Assembly (NCBI GenBank): GCA_030674155.1
Contig: CM060326.1
Coordinates: 24,928,644 to 24,966,143, forward strand
Direction of reading: 5' to 3'
DNA length: 37,500 nucleotides
Origin: Stramonita haemastoma
Taxonomy: Eukaryota; Mollusca; Gastropoda; Neogastropoda; Muricidae
Below are positions 11,058-21,900 of this stretch, piece after piece. Below the pieces are notes generated by a model. It saw only the letters and a list, made by a program, of their open reading frames with translations. It was not told the origin of the DNA and did no database searches. The translations under genes were made by a program, and so were the position numbers. The stretch's first letter is position 1. Each line of letters opens with the position of its first letter.

Positions 11058-11112
<55 letters not shown>
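10927..11112. repeat. (AT)n-rich array
   Basis: About 185 bp of AT and ATA repeats with short AAT interruptions. Self-complementary and therefore able to extrude cruciforms. Confidence 0.95.
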
Positions 11113-11114
<2 letters not shown>

Positions 11115-11161
11115 GTGATAAAGTGATATGTACGCTGTTTTGAAATGATTTCCTGTAAACA

Positions 11162-11370
11162 AGTTTATTTTGGGGTAGAATTAACAGGGACCATGTCTTT
11201 GTTCCAGATGCACCACGCCAGATATAGAGAGGAGGAGCCTTAGAAGGCGGTGTTTGTCGTAAAGTTATCTTCTATTGATTTTTCGTCCCAGACTCATTTG
11301 CTACAGTCCTGTCGTGTTGTCCCAGTTCACACATTCTGCTTTATTTTTTCTTTTATTTGATAACTTCTCT
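11162..11370 (+). repeat. Dispersed repeat family R, copy 4
   Basis: Starts with TTTTGGGGTAGAATTAACAG, a leader shared with copies 5, 6 and 7. Core GTCGTAAAGTTATCTTCTAT at 11257-11276. The CATTTGCTACAGTCCTGTCG and CCCAGTTCACACATTCTGC segments follow in order. Confidence 0.8.
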
Positions 11371-11459
11371 AAGAAAAGGATATTGAGTTCATGCCCTTCT
11401 TACTTTTCCTTTATGAGGATTTAGATATTGGTCATTCATAAATGTGGTTTGTTGGTCAT

Positions 11460-11745
11460 TGTGTGTGTGTTTGTGTGTGTGTGCGCGTGTGTGCGAGTGT
11501 GTGGTGTATGTGTATTTGTGTGTGTGTGTGCGTGCGCGTGCGCGCGTGCGTGTGAGTTGTGTGGTGTTGTATGTGTGAATGTTGTAAAGCTGCATTTTGA
11601 ATGATGGGTAAGTTAGCTATGAGTTATGTATGTGTGTGTGTGTGCGTGCATGCGTGCTATGTGTGTTGTGTGTGTGTGTGCATGTGTGCGTGTCAGTCGT
11701 GTGAGTGCTTGCACAGCATGCAATTTGTGTGTGTGTGTGTTGTTA
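11460..11745. repeat. Interrupted (TG)n/(GCGT)n tracts
   Basis: Two blocks (11460-11572 and 11629-11745) of imperfect TG with CGCGTGCG and GTGCATGC elements. They follow R copy 4 at about 100 bp. Confidence 0.85.
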
Positions 11746-11979
11746 GTACTTTAATTGGTAACCGTTTAAAAAAATCTACCTCTTTTTCGTCATTTTTCAC
11801 ATTATTTCCTCTACTTACTGTTTTCAGGTAGGCTATTGGATATATCACTAATAAAACTCCTCAAAATGATATAAATTTTGGGGGGAGAAAAAGGATGTTC
11901 TTGTTTCACTTTGTAAAAAGGATTGTAGTAAAATTCTGAACATCCAATTATGTGTAGGGCTTGTTAATGAGTATTTTGA

Positions 11980-12215
11980 ACATTTACTCCTAGAGTAAAA
12001 TTCACAATGAGGATGCATTTGTAGCTGCTGTACCAAGCCAAACATGATCGCCTTTGTCACGAAAAGCTTAGAAACCTAGACATCCTGCGTGTCATAAAGT
12101 CGTCTTCTATCGATTTTTGTACCCTGGCACATTAGTTACGGTTCTCTCCTGTCGATGTGGTCCCACGTCTCACATCTGCTTTGTTTGCTGTGTTGTGGTA
12201 GACATACTTCTGTGT
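11980..12215 (+). repeat. Dispersed repeat family R, copy 5
   Basis: Leader CCTAGAGTAAAATTCACAAT, the CAAGCCAAACATGATCGCC block, core GTCATAAAGTCGTCTTCTAT at 12091-12110, then CCTGGCACATTAGTTACGG and CTCACATCTGCTTTGTTTG. The core lies about 835 bp after that of copy 4. Confidence 0.8.
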
Positions 12216-12305
12216 GGTAGAGAGGATCATCTTCATGCACTTTCTGTCTTTTTCTTCCTAGTGGGATGAAGGCATCATTAGTATACAGAGCTGTGTGTTG
12301 TATGC

Positions 12306-12440
12306 ATTGATTGATTGATTTATTTATTCTTTTATATCAAGAATAATGGAATAAGCGCTCATGTGCTTTTTTACCTCTAGTCCCCATGTGTATGCAGTTT
12401 TTGTAAATCTTGTCATCTGTTCCACCACCCACAATGGCCT
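12306..12440 (-). mobile_element. SINE-1, copy 5, short 3' fragment
   Basis: Only the tail half remains: A/T-rich tail, AATAATGGAATAAGCGCTCA, 'CCCCATGTGTATGCAGTTTT' and CTTGTCATCTGTTCC. It stops at AATGGCCTATCTATTG, where the tandem repeat starting at 12445 begins. Confidence 0.8.
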
Positions 12441-12444
12441 ATCT

Positions 12445-12716
12445 ATTGTAACAGAGTGCAGATATTTGATCTGCCATGACTCTGTACAAATTCTCTCCGC
12501 AACAACAGCAAGGTCAGACAGTGGAATGTGGCCTCTGAAAAGAGGCTGCTTATACTACAGTTTACCGCTATGGACAAAGTTCATGCAGAGGACAGCTTTT
12601 GACCACCCCCCAACGATACAGAACGTCGCACAATTCACAGGTGTGGATCTAAATTTAGATCCACGAAGCTGTGATTGGCAGTTCCGATTGCATGGGAAGT
12701 AATCTAATTACCGCCC
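12445..12716. repeat. Tandem 390-bp repeat with palindrome, unit 1
   Basis: Begins TTGTAACAGAGTGCAGATAT and ends AATTACCGCCCCGCCACAT. It contains a perfect 22-bp palindrome at 12643-12664 (half site GTGGATCTAAA) and a GAAA-loop hairpin GCCTCT/AGAGGC at 12531-12546. No coding frame is shared with unit 2. Identity unknown; it could be a satellite or part of a non-autonomous element. Confidence 0.8.
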
Positions 12717-12835
12717 CGCCACATCCACCACCGCTAACTTTGTGCCGCGTCCAGAGGCACAGTGGGTACTGACCAGCGTATTTGACGCTCAGATCAGTAG
12801 CCCCAAGTTCTTTCCATCCTATAGGCAACGCCACT

Positions 12836-13091
12836 TTGTAACAGAGCGCAGATATTGATCTGCCGTGACTCTGTACAACTTCTCGGCGACGACAGTACAG
12901 TATAAAAAGAGGCTGCATAAATACTACATTTTACCGCTATGGGCAAAGTGCATGCAGAGGATGGCTTTCGACCACCCCCCAACGATACAGAACATCTTAC
13001 AGTTCACAGGTGTGGATCTAAATTTAGATCCACGAAGCTGCAATTGTCAGTTCCGATTGCATGGGATGTAATCTAATTACCGCCCCGCCAC

Positions 13092-13092
<1 letters not shown>
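12836..13092. repeat. Tandem 390-bp repeat with palindrome, unit 2
   Basis: Repeats unit 1 from TTGTAACAGAGCGCAGATAT to ACCGCCCCGCCAC. The 22-bp palindrome is intact at 13012-13033. The small GAAA hairpin is replaced by GTATAAAAAGAGGC. Unit spacing is about 370-390 bp; the 12717-12835 spacer occurs once. Confidence 0.8.
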
Positions 13093-13321
<229 letters not shown>

Positions 13322-15375
13322 CCTTAGTCTGGTGACTGTGGGGGTAACCCCAACCAGTTCCCTTCATTTCCCTCTTTGTTCTGCCTTTCTCAAAGTTTTG
13401 TTGAGTTCTAGGCCTGTACATTCACTGATGTTGTCCTCCCATCTCTTCTGTGGTCTGCTTCTTTTCTTCCGCTTCTTTACATTGATAGATTTTCGTAGGA
13501 ACATTGCAACAGTAAAGTGAGAGGCTGTATAATCAGTGGCTTTCCCACTCATGGAATTCCACTTTACAGCTTAGTCTTTAGTGATCGACTATGACTCTCT
13601 CACTAGGAGGCTTGACTTGCACAGTCCTTATGTGCTGCAACCCTGGGGGCTAGTTGGCCTTTGGGGAGTATCTCCAATGGGGACTGTCTTTATGCCCTCT
13701 TGGCCGAGAGATTGGGGATGTACTGTAGGCAAGGCATCTCCACTATAATCAAAAGTTCTGCCCAGTTTCCGAAACAGCAGCTTCCTCTTCTGCTGTTTTG
13801 GAGGTCATCGTCGAACACAACGGACATTCAAACACTGTATCTGTGCTTGTGGGGACATTGAGGACTTCTGGAGCTCCTGTGGTTTTGTAGTTATACAGGT
13901 CGCAGCAGTATTCTGTCCATCTGTTCGGAATATCCTGGTCATCAATGGGGCACTTCCCATTTCTGTCGTGGATTGTTGAGCTTCTTCCCTGTTTTGTGCC
14001 AGTCAAGTCTTTCACCAGTTAATATGCTTTCTTGCTGTTGTTTTTCTTGACATATTCTTCAATGTTCTGGCTCTGTTCACCAATCCATTTCTCATTCGTT
14101 TCTGTCATGGACTTCCTGATTCTTTTGTTGAGTACCCTATATTGTTCTGCTCTTTCATTCTGTTTCATTTTTTTTCTTCTTGTCAACTCACTACGTTTAT
14201 CGCATAGTTGTAGGGTGTTAGGTGTGACCCAAGGTGTTATTGGTCCATGTTTGCCAAGAAGTTCCCTTGCTGTTTCAGTCACTGCTGTCTTAAAACCATC
14301 GATCAAGGTATCTATATCCCTATCATCTGAGTCTATCAGACTGAGTGCTACAAACTTCCCACCTATCCTTGTCTGGAAAATGTGTGCTACCTCTGGATCT
14401 TTCAGCTTCTCAAAGTCAAACTTGACTCTGATGTTGTTCTACTTGTGAATGCTTTGGAGACAGAGTCAGAATGTCATCATTACAAGATTATGATCACTCC
14501 CTGTGTCTGCCTCTGGAAAGCTTCGTGTCCATGCAGTGTTTACACTAGACCTAAATCGTCTCTTCACCATGATGTAATCTATCTGGTTGTGGTGTTCACC
14601 ATTTGGGGTATGCCATGTCCATCTTCTGGATTTTTTATGTGGGCTAAGTGTATTCACTAGCTGAAGATTGTTGTTACTGGCAAACTCCAGGAGTCTCAAG
14701 CCTCTTTCATTTGTTTGTTTGTTGCAGTGTGGTCCACAAATGCCCCCCCCCCCCCCAGTCTTTTTGGGCATCTACTTCCTATCTTGGTATTCCAGTCACC
14801 TTGTACAACAAGGATGTCTTTTTTGGTTTAAAACCCCTTGAAGCTGGTCATAGAATTCTATTTCTTCGTCTGTGCTGTCTGATGTAGGGGCGTATGCGTG
14901 TACTACTGTGATGTTGAAGGGGGTCACTCTCAAGCAGATGGTAGCAAGTCTGCTGACAGTGTCCACGATATCCTTGTGAATGTGGAACCCCACGCCCTGT
15001 TCATGCTTATCCTGTTTTTCCACTGAGGTATATTTTGTGGTCTTCCTGGGTCTTTGTTTCTCCCATGTTTTTCCACCTTACTTCACAGAGCCCAAGGATG
15101 TGCCATTGATTGCCATCTCATGTGTTATTTCTTCCACTTTGCCTCTGGCTCTTAGTGTTCGTACATTCCAAGTGCCAATGATGATGTAGTTTCAGGCACG
15201 GATTTTGCTGTGTTGTACACCAGTAGCATACTTTCTACCTCTGTTCTGATGTGCAACAGAAGGCACGGTCCTTGGTAACCCGGGCGACGACTGATCCAGT
15301 ATGGAGATTCTGTTACTTGCCTTCATCAGTGAGTCTCGGGCAAATCGAACCTGGCTGAGCCCATCCCTTTCCAAG
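13322..15375 (-). mobile_element. LINE-1 remnant: RTE-type retrotransposon lacking its reverse transcriptase
   Basis: Read 15375 to 13322. First comes a 5' coding part, then the AP-endonuclease: IGTWNVRTLRARGKVEEI (about 15180-15130), GVGFHIHKDIVDTVSRL, NITVVHAYAPTSD, a GDWNTKIG motif (about 14800, other frame), NERGLRLLEFAS, RRWTWHTPNG, NQIDYIMVKRRFRSSVNT and GSDHNLV. These are recognisable endonuclease blocks of RTE elements (products often annotated craniofacial development protein 2-like). The linker region follows to about 13749. The palm and thumb of the reverse transcriptase are absent, and the sequence goes on to the C-terminal KKRSRPQKRWEDNISECTGL (about 13470-13410) and ends at (CTAT)n. 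Several frameshifts and stops. Dead and non-autonomous. Confidence 0.85.
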
Positions 15376-15462
15376 TTAGACTTTTTTGGTTGGGTTTACT
15401 CCTCACATGTGGCAGGTAGTACTGGGTTACATGGTAACCAGGAGCAGAGGAAGCCTCTGACC

Positions 15463-15662
15463 TGACCCACTGGCCTACTCTTATGAAAAGCAGACCAGGG
15501 TTTAACGCGTGCACAAGATGTTCTGCGTGCGTTCGCACACAGGGCCTCGGTTTATAGACTCATCCAAAGGACTTTTGGGGAGAGTGGATTCAGCACTGAT
15601 GTTAACTCCAGGGGAAAAGTCCCCTCAAACGGAAATTGAACCCAGGTCGTCAAATTGCGAGT
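15463..15662 (-). mobile_element. SINE-1, copy 6, missing both ends
   Basis: Body from TGGCCTACTCTTATGAAAAG to GAAATTGAACCCAGGTCGTC, a decayed B box. It ends at CAAATTGCGAG, where TG-rich DNA starts. The 3' half is absent because it abuts the 5' side of LINE-1. Confidence 0.85.
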
Positions 15663-15704
15663 GTATGTGTGTTAGTGTGTGTGTTAGTATATGTGTTAAA
15701 TGTG

Positions 15705-15788
<84 letters not shown>

Positions 15789-15795
15789 CGCGCGT
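15659..15795. repeat. (TG)n microsatellite
   Basis: TG with GTTAG interruptions at the left, then about 75 bp of pure TG ending in GCGTGCGCGCG. It replaces the 5' head of SINE-1 copy 6. Confidence 0.95.
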
Positions 15796-16114
15796 GCACA
15801 TATACACACGTTTGTGTTTTTGAGTGTGTTTGATTGTGTGTTTGTGTCTGTGTCTGTGTGTGTATGTCTGTATGTATGTAATTATTTATGTATATACATA
15901 TGCATGCATGCATACATACATGCATGCATGTATGTATGTATGTAATGTATGTATGTATGTATGTATATGTATGTATGTATGTATGTATGCATGCATGCAT
16001 GTATGCATGCATGTATGTAGGTATGTAGGTAGGTAGGTAGGTAGGTAGGTATGTATGTAGTACGTACGTACGTACGTACGTTACGTACGTACGTACGTAC
16101 GTACGTACGTACGT

Positions 16115-16177
<63 letters not shown>

Positions 16178-16562
16178 CACATATACACACGTTTGTGTTT
16201 TTGAGTGTGTGTGTTTGTGTTTTGTGTTGTCTGTGTGTGTACGTAGTACGTACGTACGTACGTACGTACGTACGTACGTACATACGTACGTACGTACGTA
16301 CGTACGTACGTACGTACGTAGTATGTATGTATGTATGTATGTATGTATGTATGTATGTATGTATGTATGTATGTGTGTATGTATGTATGTATGTATGTAT
16401 GATGTATGTATGTATGGTATGGATGATGGATGGATGGATGGAGTGGATGGATGGATGGATGGATGGATGGGTGTGTGTGGTTGTGGGTGTGGGTGTGTGT
16501 GTATGCGTGTGTGCGTGCGTGCGTGCGTTCATGCGTGCGTGCGTGTGTGTGTTGTCGCGCGC

Positions 16563-16633
<71 letters not shown>
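15796..16633. repeat. Compound microsatellite: TATG, GTAG, TACG, TG, GGAT, GCGC
   Basis: An 840-bp mosaic of tetranucleotide and dinucleotide arrays. (TACG)n at about 16060-16118 and 16241-16320 is self-complementary. (GATG)n is at 16423-16468. Alternating CG at 16557-16577 followed by TG is a strong Z-DNA candidate. The unique segment GCACATATACACACGTTTGT occurs at 15796 and 16177, so part of the tract was duplicated as a unit of about 381 bp. Long open frames here encode only short periodic peptides. Confidence 0.95.
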
Positions 16634-16636
<3 letters not shown>

Positions 16637-16794
16637 GAAAGCCTAAATAAAACAAGCGGTTTCATTTCTTCTTTCTATGTATGTGCTTGAAATAACAGTT
16701 CTCTCTTGTTCGGTCTTGTCAACCAAGAAAAAAAGCATAGAATGAAAGAAATCATTAGCTATATTTATTTTATGAAATGCTTTCAAAAGAGAAA

Positions 16795-17040
16795 TTACTC
16801 CTGGGATACAGTTTACAGGGAGGGTGTGTTTGTTTCTCCTGCAGCAAGCCAGACATGATCCCCATTTTGTCAGAAGGAGATAAGGAACTTCAGACAGCGG
16901 TGCGTGTCGTTAAGTCGTCTTCTATCGATTTTGGGTCCCCTGGCACATTAGCTACAGTCCTCTCTTGTCGTCCGACTTCACACATCACCTTTTGTTTTCT
17001 GTTTTATTACTTTGGTGTGATAGTTGGATCATGTTAGTGC
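16795..17040 (+). repeat. Dispersed repeat family R, copy 6
   Basis: Perhaps the best preserved copy. Leader TACTCCTGGGATACAGTTTA, TTTCTCCTGCAG, CAAGCCAGACATGATCCCC, core GTCGTTAAGTCGTCTTCTAT at 16907-16926, GGTCCCCTGGCACATTAGCT, then CTCTCTTGTCGTCC. The frame VVKSSSIDFGSPGTLATVL is open here, but indels between copies do not respect it. Confidence 0.85.
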
Positions 17041-17217
17041 CCTTTCTTACTTTTTCCTTGCAAGCCAGTGTGTTGCATGACTGTTTGAATTGATGATAAC
17101 ACTGGAGTTAGTGTGAGGAGTTTATACATTGGTGTGTGTACTTGTGAGGGGGGAGGCGAGGTTGCTGATAAGTTTTGCGTGTGGGGGGGTGGATGTTGGT
17201 GGATGGGGTTGTTTGGT

Positions 17218-17223
17218 GTGGGT

Positions 17224-17272
<49 letters not shown>

Positions 17273-17430
17273 TGTGTGTTGTGTGTGTGTGTGTGTGTTG
17301 TGTGTGTGTTAGTGGTTGTGTGTGGTGTGGGGGGGGGGGGGATTAGGGCGTTGTTGTTTTTTATGGGAATTTTTTATTTTGGTTTTTGTTTTGGGGGGAG
17401 GGTTTCTTTTATTTGAGGGGGGGGGGCGGG
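17218..17430. repeat. (TG)n followed by G-rich sequence
   Basis: TG tract with GGTG interruptions, an 11-13 base G run near 17330-17341, and G-rich 17390-17430. Multiple G runs on the plus strand could form G-quadruplexes. Confidence 0.9.
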
Positions 17431-17654
17431 GTTCTTAGCAAAGCATAAAGAATATTGTGCTTTTCAAATTTGGTTTTCCACATCAACCATTTACAGGAAG
17501 ATAAGTGTTAAACCTAAACCTTTTGATATAGCTTACGTTTAAAGCAAAACTAGAATTGGGTAGTTGTTTTTTCAACCTTGTTTACAAAGAGTAAAAGATT
17601 GTAAATTCTGTCTTTTGTGTTTGCTGAAAGAATTTTTTTTTTAAAGATATTTCT

Positions 17655-17880
17655 ACGCCTGGGGTAAAATCAACAGGGTGGATGTGTTTTTTTCTGCTGC
17701 TCAAAACGGCCATGATAGCCTTTGTCCTAAAGAGATGAGGAACCTCAGACAAGGGTGTGTGTTGTAAAGTCGTCACCTACCGACTTTTGGTCCCCTGGAT
17801 CATTAGCTAGTCCTTTCATGTCGTCCCAGATCTTACATCAGCTTGTGTTTCTTGCTTTAGGGTTTCTCTGTCTAGAAGAG
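17655..17880 (+). repeat. Dispersed repeat family R, copy 7
   Basis: Leader CCTGGGGTAAAATCAACAGG, GGCCATGATAGCCTTTGTCC, GAGGAACCTCAGACAAGGG, core GTTGTAAAGTCGTCACCTAC at 17762-17781, then 'CCCCTGGATCATTAGCTAGT'. It lies about 855 bp after copy 6, close to the spacing of copies 4 and 5. Confidence 0.85.
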
Positions 17881-18009
17881 AAGGCATCAGGTTCATACAC
17901 TTTGTTACTGTTGATTTGTGGGGTTACGACATTTGGGTTGTACGTGTGAATTTGCAAGAACAACGCTTTAGTTTTAGTGGAGAGCAGGATAATGGTAAGA
18001 TGTATGCTT

Positions 18010-18276
<267 letters not shown>

Positions 18277-18547
18277 GATTTAATGTCTGTTCACGTGTGT
18301 TGGTGCGTGCGCATGTGTGTGAATGTGAGTGGGCATGCAAGGTTCTTGTTTTCTCTTACAATCAGACTAATTAAAAAAAAAAATTCCTACAACACACTCT
18401 ATCGAAGTATCTTACTTCTGACAAAATTCTGCATGATAAATACTGCAAGGTTGAAACTTTCTCGTTTTCCCATGTGGGAGATAATGTTCTTGTTGGTGGA
18501 GGTATTTGGAGGGGGGGGGGCGTGTTACATAGGTGTGGGGAGGTAAG

Positions 18548-18548
18548 A

Positions 18549-18611
<63 letters not shown>

Positions 18612-18690
18612 GTGTGTGTGTGTGCGTGTACGTGTGTGGGTGTGGGGTGTGTAAGTGAGTGAGTGTGTATGTGTGTGTTTGTGCTTGTAT
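18548..18690. repeat. (TG)n microsatellite
   Basis: About 60 bp of TG then GT-rich imperfect sequence. A 10-base G run (18511-18520) precedes it. Confidence 0.9.
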
Positions 18691-18697
18691 ATGTTTG

Positions 18698-18903
18698 TGT
18701 TTATTTATTGAATAATTGTCTACTCCCTTGAAAAGCGGAATAGGTTTTAACCTGTGCACAAGACGTTCTGCGTGCGTTCGCACGTGAGACATCGGTTTAT
18801 GGTCTCATTCGAAGGATTGGGAGAGGGGAGCGGAGTCGGCACTGACGTTAACTCCAGGGGAATCATATCCCCTTGATCGGGGTTCGAACCCAGGTCAGAG
18901 GAT
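18698..18903 (-). mobile_element. SINE-1, copy 7, internally rearranged
   Basis: Has a good B box (GGGTTCGAACCCAGG region, about 18878-18892) and the body through GAAAAGCGGAATAGG, but the TTATTTATTGAATAATTG tail is joined directly to the middle, with the usual 3' block missing. The 5' end dissolves into GATGTGTGTGGTGTG. Confidence 0.8.
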
Positions 18904-18917
18904 GTGTGTGGTGTGTG

Positions 18918-19074
18918 TGTTTTATTTTTATTCTTATGTATTGAGAATAATGGAATAAGCACTCGTGTGCTTTTTTACATATGCACTTTTGTAAATCTTG
19001 TCATCTGTTCCCACCGGCACACAATGGCCTACTCTTACGAAAAAGCGGAACAGGATTAACGTGTGCGCGAGATG

Positions 19075-19080
<6 letters not shown>
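18918..19080 (-). mobile_element. SINE-1, copy 8, 5'-truncated
   Basis: The 3' half only: tail, GAGAATAATGGAATAAGCAC, 'CTTGTCATCTGTTCCCACCG', GCGAGATGTTCTG, then an abrupt change to TG (19077-19140) and a CTCGCGCGC block. The part missing from copy 7 is present here and the reverse, so the two may be a split and rearranged pair. Confidence 0.8.
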
Positions 19081-19108
<28 letters not shown>

Positions 19109-19150
19109 TGTTGTGGTGTGTGTGTGTGTGTGTGCGTGCGCTCGCGCGCA

Positions 19151-19684
19151 ACAGGGTGAATCTCGTGAATACTGATATTTTTGCGTATACATTCGTTATT
19201 GCCCACAATCCGACAATGGCATACCATATGCTGAGTATTGCATATTATGTTGTCAGAGGTGATTATTTTCATTGTTCGCTACTGCTGTAAATAGTGATAA
19301 CGATCATACCTTCAGAAAGAGAGAGAGGCATACGGAAAAACATGCAGGCAGAGTCAGTGATAAAGAAAATACAAGCTAACATTTAAGTTGGGTTGATTTT
19401 TTGAAAGATCTTTGTCATTTTTTACTTAGCAAAACTTGCCCTTTTGAATAAAAACTTCATTGGCAATATTTTTTTCTGTCTGTTTTGCGAGATATACACA
19501 CCGATATTGTATCTAGAAAAGAAGAAAAAAAAGACTTGGAAATAAGGTGTAAAACCAGATACTAAACATTAAAATACGCTAACCATACCACTGATGCCGT
19601 GCACCAAGGCGTCAGACAGACAGTACAGTGATTGATTCAGACGTCTAGAAGCATCTGTTAAGTAAAGGAAACTATGCTTGTATA
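19151..19684. other. Non-coding stretch, no gene recognised
   Basis: AT-rich, with stops in all frames. Nothing recognisable. Confidence 0.4.
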
Positions 19685-19913
19685 GCCACTTAACAGAACA
19701 TCTTGCGCACACGTTAAATCCTGTTCTGCTTTTCGTAAGAGTGGGTCATTGTGTGCGGTGGGAACAGATGACAATATTTACACAACTGCATCCACACGGG
19801 GACTGGATGAAAAAAGCACGTGAATGCTTATTCTATTATCCTCGATATAAAAGAATAAAGAAGAAGAAGAAGAAGAAGAACAAGAACAAGAACAAGAACA
19901 AGAAGAAGAAATA
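19685..19913 (+). mobile_element. SINE-1, copy 9, 5'-truncated, with (AAG)n tail
   Basis: Plus-strand copy beginning at AGAACATCTTGCGCACACG and running to ATAAAAGAATAAAG. Its tail has become (AAG)n with (AACAAG)n, unlike the (AATA)n tail of copy 1. No (TG)n is present at its truncation point. Confidence 0.85.
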
Positions 19914-20334
19914 ATAACTTAATGAAATCAACATGCCTTAGTCAGAGTGTACTTCACAAAGCTGTTGACAGGCAAAGACAAAGGATAGAGAGAGATCAAT
20001 GGCTTGACAGGGACCATTGCAGAGTACATAGACAAGTCGTTTGCTGAGAATTACTCTTTTCATACAACCATTTAATCAGGAAAAGCTGATGAAAAACGTG
20101 TTAGTATAAATTTTTAAAAATTCTCAACAGAATTTGGTGAAGGAAAAAAACGATGAAAGTGAAAACTAAAGGCAGAAATGTGTGTTGATAGCTCCAATTC
20201 TTGGTAAATGACGTCCTTCTTCTATCGCAGAGACTGATGAACTTCATGTAAAAAGTTGTGCCTTGACTTTGCATGCTGTCGACTACCTCGTCCTTCTGAC
20301 TCATGAACAACAGTCTTTTGCAGCACTACACCAG
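19914..20334. other. Non-coding stretch, no gene recognised
   Basis: AT-rich sequence without recognisable features. Runs into R copy 8. Confidence 0.35.
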
Positions 20335-20500
20335 ACACTCATCTCTTCTGTCAGGAGGGTGGATGGATCGCAAACAGTCGTATGTGTAAAACTGTCACCT
20401 ATCGACTTTCCCACCCCCTTTGGTACAAGCATTAGCCATTGTTTATGTGTCCTACCACCTAGCTTACACGTTGGTTTGTCTTGTTTCATGACTTGCTGCT
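20335..20500 (+). repeat. Dispersed repeat family R, copy 8
   Basis: Core GTGTAAAACTGTCACCTATCG at about 20384-20404, then a diverged CCACCCCCTTTGGTACAAGC. The frame CVKLSPIDFPTPFG is open. Less certain than copies 4-7. Confidence 0.55.
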
Positions 20501-20589
20501 GGTGGTAGAAAATATAAATAGTAATCGTAGGTCTGAGCTTATTCATATGTACAGCAAATCCTCTCAGACATAAATTATTATACTGAATC

Positions 20590-20790
20590 TGTGGGGGGGG
20601 GGAGGTATGGGTGTGTGGGGGGGAGGGAGAGGGGGGGTGTGTCGTGTATATGTCTCTGCGTATTTGTGGGTATGGGTGCATCTGTGTGTAAATGGGTGCA
20701 TATCTCACGTGCACACACACATACATCCGATGTGTATGTATCTATGTGCATGCTTGAGTGAGTGTGTGTGGGGGGGGGGGGGGGAGGGGG
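20590..20790. repeat. G-rich and GT-rich tract
   Basis: G runs at 20592-20600, 20618-20636 and 20770-20790 separated by GT-rich sequence. Plus-strand G-quadruplex potential. Confidence 0.85.
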
Positions 20791-21531
20791 GGCGTTACAA
20801 ACAAAAAAAAAGGAACTGAAGAAACATGGCCTTGTTATCACAGCCTAAACAAACTGGCAGCTAGTTATATCGAATGTGAGGGCTAACGTATACACCCAAA
20901 ATAGCCAGGATCCTACTGTTTATGGATTCACAATATCTCAAGACTGACTATTGCTTTATGCCCTTTTCCAGACCTTGTGTTGATACAGAATGGCATCTTA
21001 CTGCTGTCTGTCTGCAATCATTTCTACATTTAGAAAGGATACATTGGGACAACTGTCTTTATTGGTTACACACAATCCAACCTTGGCTGGCTGGTTGGTT
21101 GGTTGGTTAGTTTGGTTGATTGTTTAGTTTCTGAGTTGATAGATAAAACTGTTTATTGGTTGCTTGCTTGCTTGGTTAATAACTTTCTTTGTTGATAAGT
21201 AGGTCGGGTGCTTTGTTGGTTGGTGGGTTAGATGGCTGGTTGGTTGACTGGTCCCTTTGCTTGTCCGTCTGAATTTTCCTTGAATTTCATTCAGTTTTTG
21301 TCTGCTTATTCGTTTGTTTACTTGTTTAGTATGAAAACCAAGACATTATAAATTTAAGCCTGTAAAAATTGATCACACTTATTACACTGCCTTTCTCCCG
21401 ATATGATGTGCAATGTTAAGTGTGAAGAGTTAAAATGTAAAAGAGTACAGTAAATAACGTGTAAGGAAATCCGTGTCTTCGCAAAAGTCTTTATCTAGGT
21501 ATTATAAACTGTATTTACTTTACAAGTAGGA
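20791..21531. other. Non-coding stretch with (TTGG)n islands
   Basis: Includes GGTTGGTTGGTTGG at about 21088-21107 and further TTGG/TTGC units to 21250. No gene seen. Confidence 0.4.
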
Positions 21532-21900
21532 CCAGCCGCCATGGTGCAGCGGTTATCACCTTGGGCTTTGAACTGGAAGGTCGTGGGTTAAAACCATACA
21601 AAAAGTATAGGGGTCTTTATTTTACTCCAGCTGGTTCCTACACAGAGCGATGTTGTTATGGACTCCTTAGGAAGGCTAAGACCATATAGTCGAACTTATC
21701 TACTTCATGAATGCGAGTCGGAAAGTCTCGCTTAAATTACTCGGACAACACTGCAGGTGTCTTGGTCGACCCGACAGGGAATACATTTACACGCCGGCAG
21801 CCAAATGAGACCCTTAGTGAATTCCTGGTGAAAAAGTCACTGGCTCTCTTGGTCCCGGTTGACTATAGGATATATAATGATAGCGATATATAATGATAGC
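21532..21900 (+). mobile_element. Second tRNA-derived SINE family (SINE-2)
   Basis: tRNA-like head with A box TGGTGCAGCGG (21542-21552) and a decayed B box GGGTTAAAACC (21585-21595), spaced as in a tRNA gene. The body contains GGTCGACCCGACAGGGAATA and 'CGGCAGCCAAATGAGACCCT'. It ends in two exact copies of GATATATAATGATAGC (21869-21900), which may be its tandem tail. Confidence 0.65.

Noticed and set aside
15620..16665. Open frames up to 257 codons encoding His-Thr, Val-Cys, Tyr-Ile-His-Thr repeats
   Set aside because: Overlapping open frames on both strands in TG and TATG arrays; purely periodic composition.
16795..17880. R copies 6 and 7 as coding exons (frame VVKSSxxDFxSP)
   Set aside because: The frame is open in a few copies, but a two-base length difference between copies 6 and 7 upstream of the core and stops in copies 3, 5 and 9 break it.
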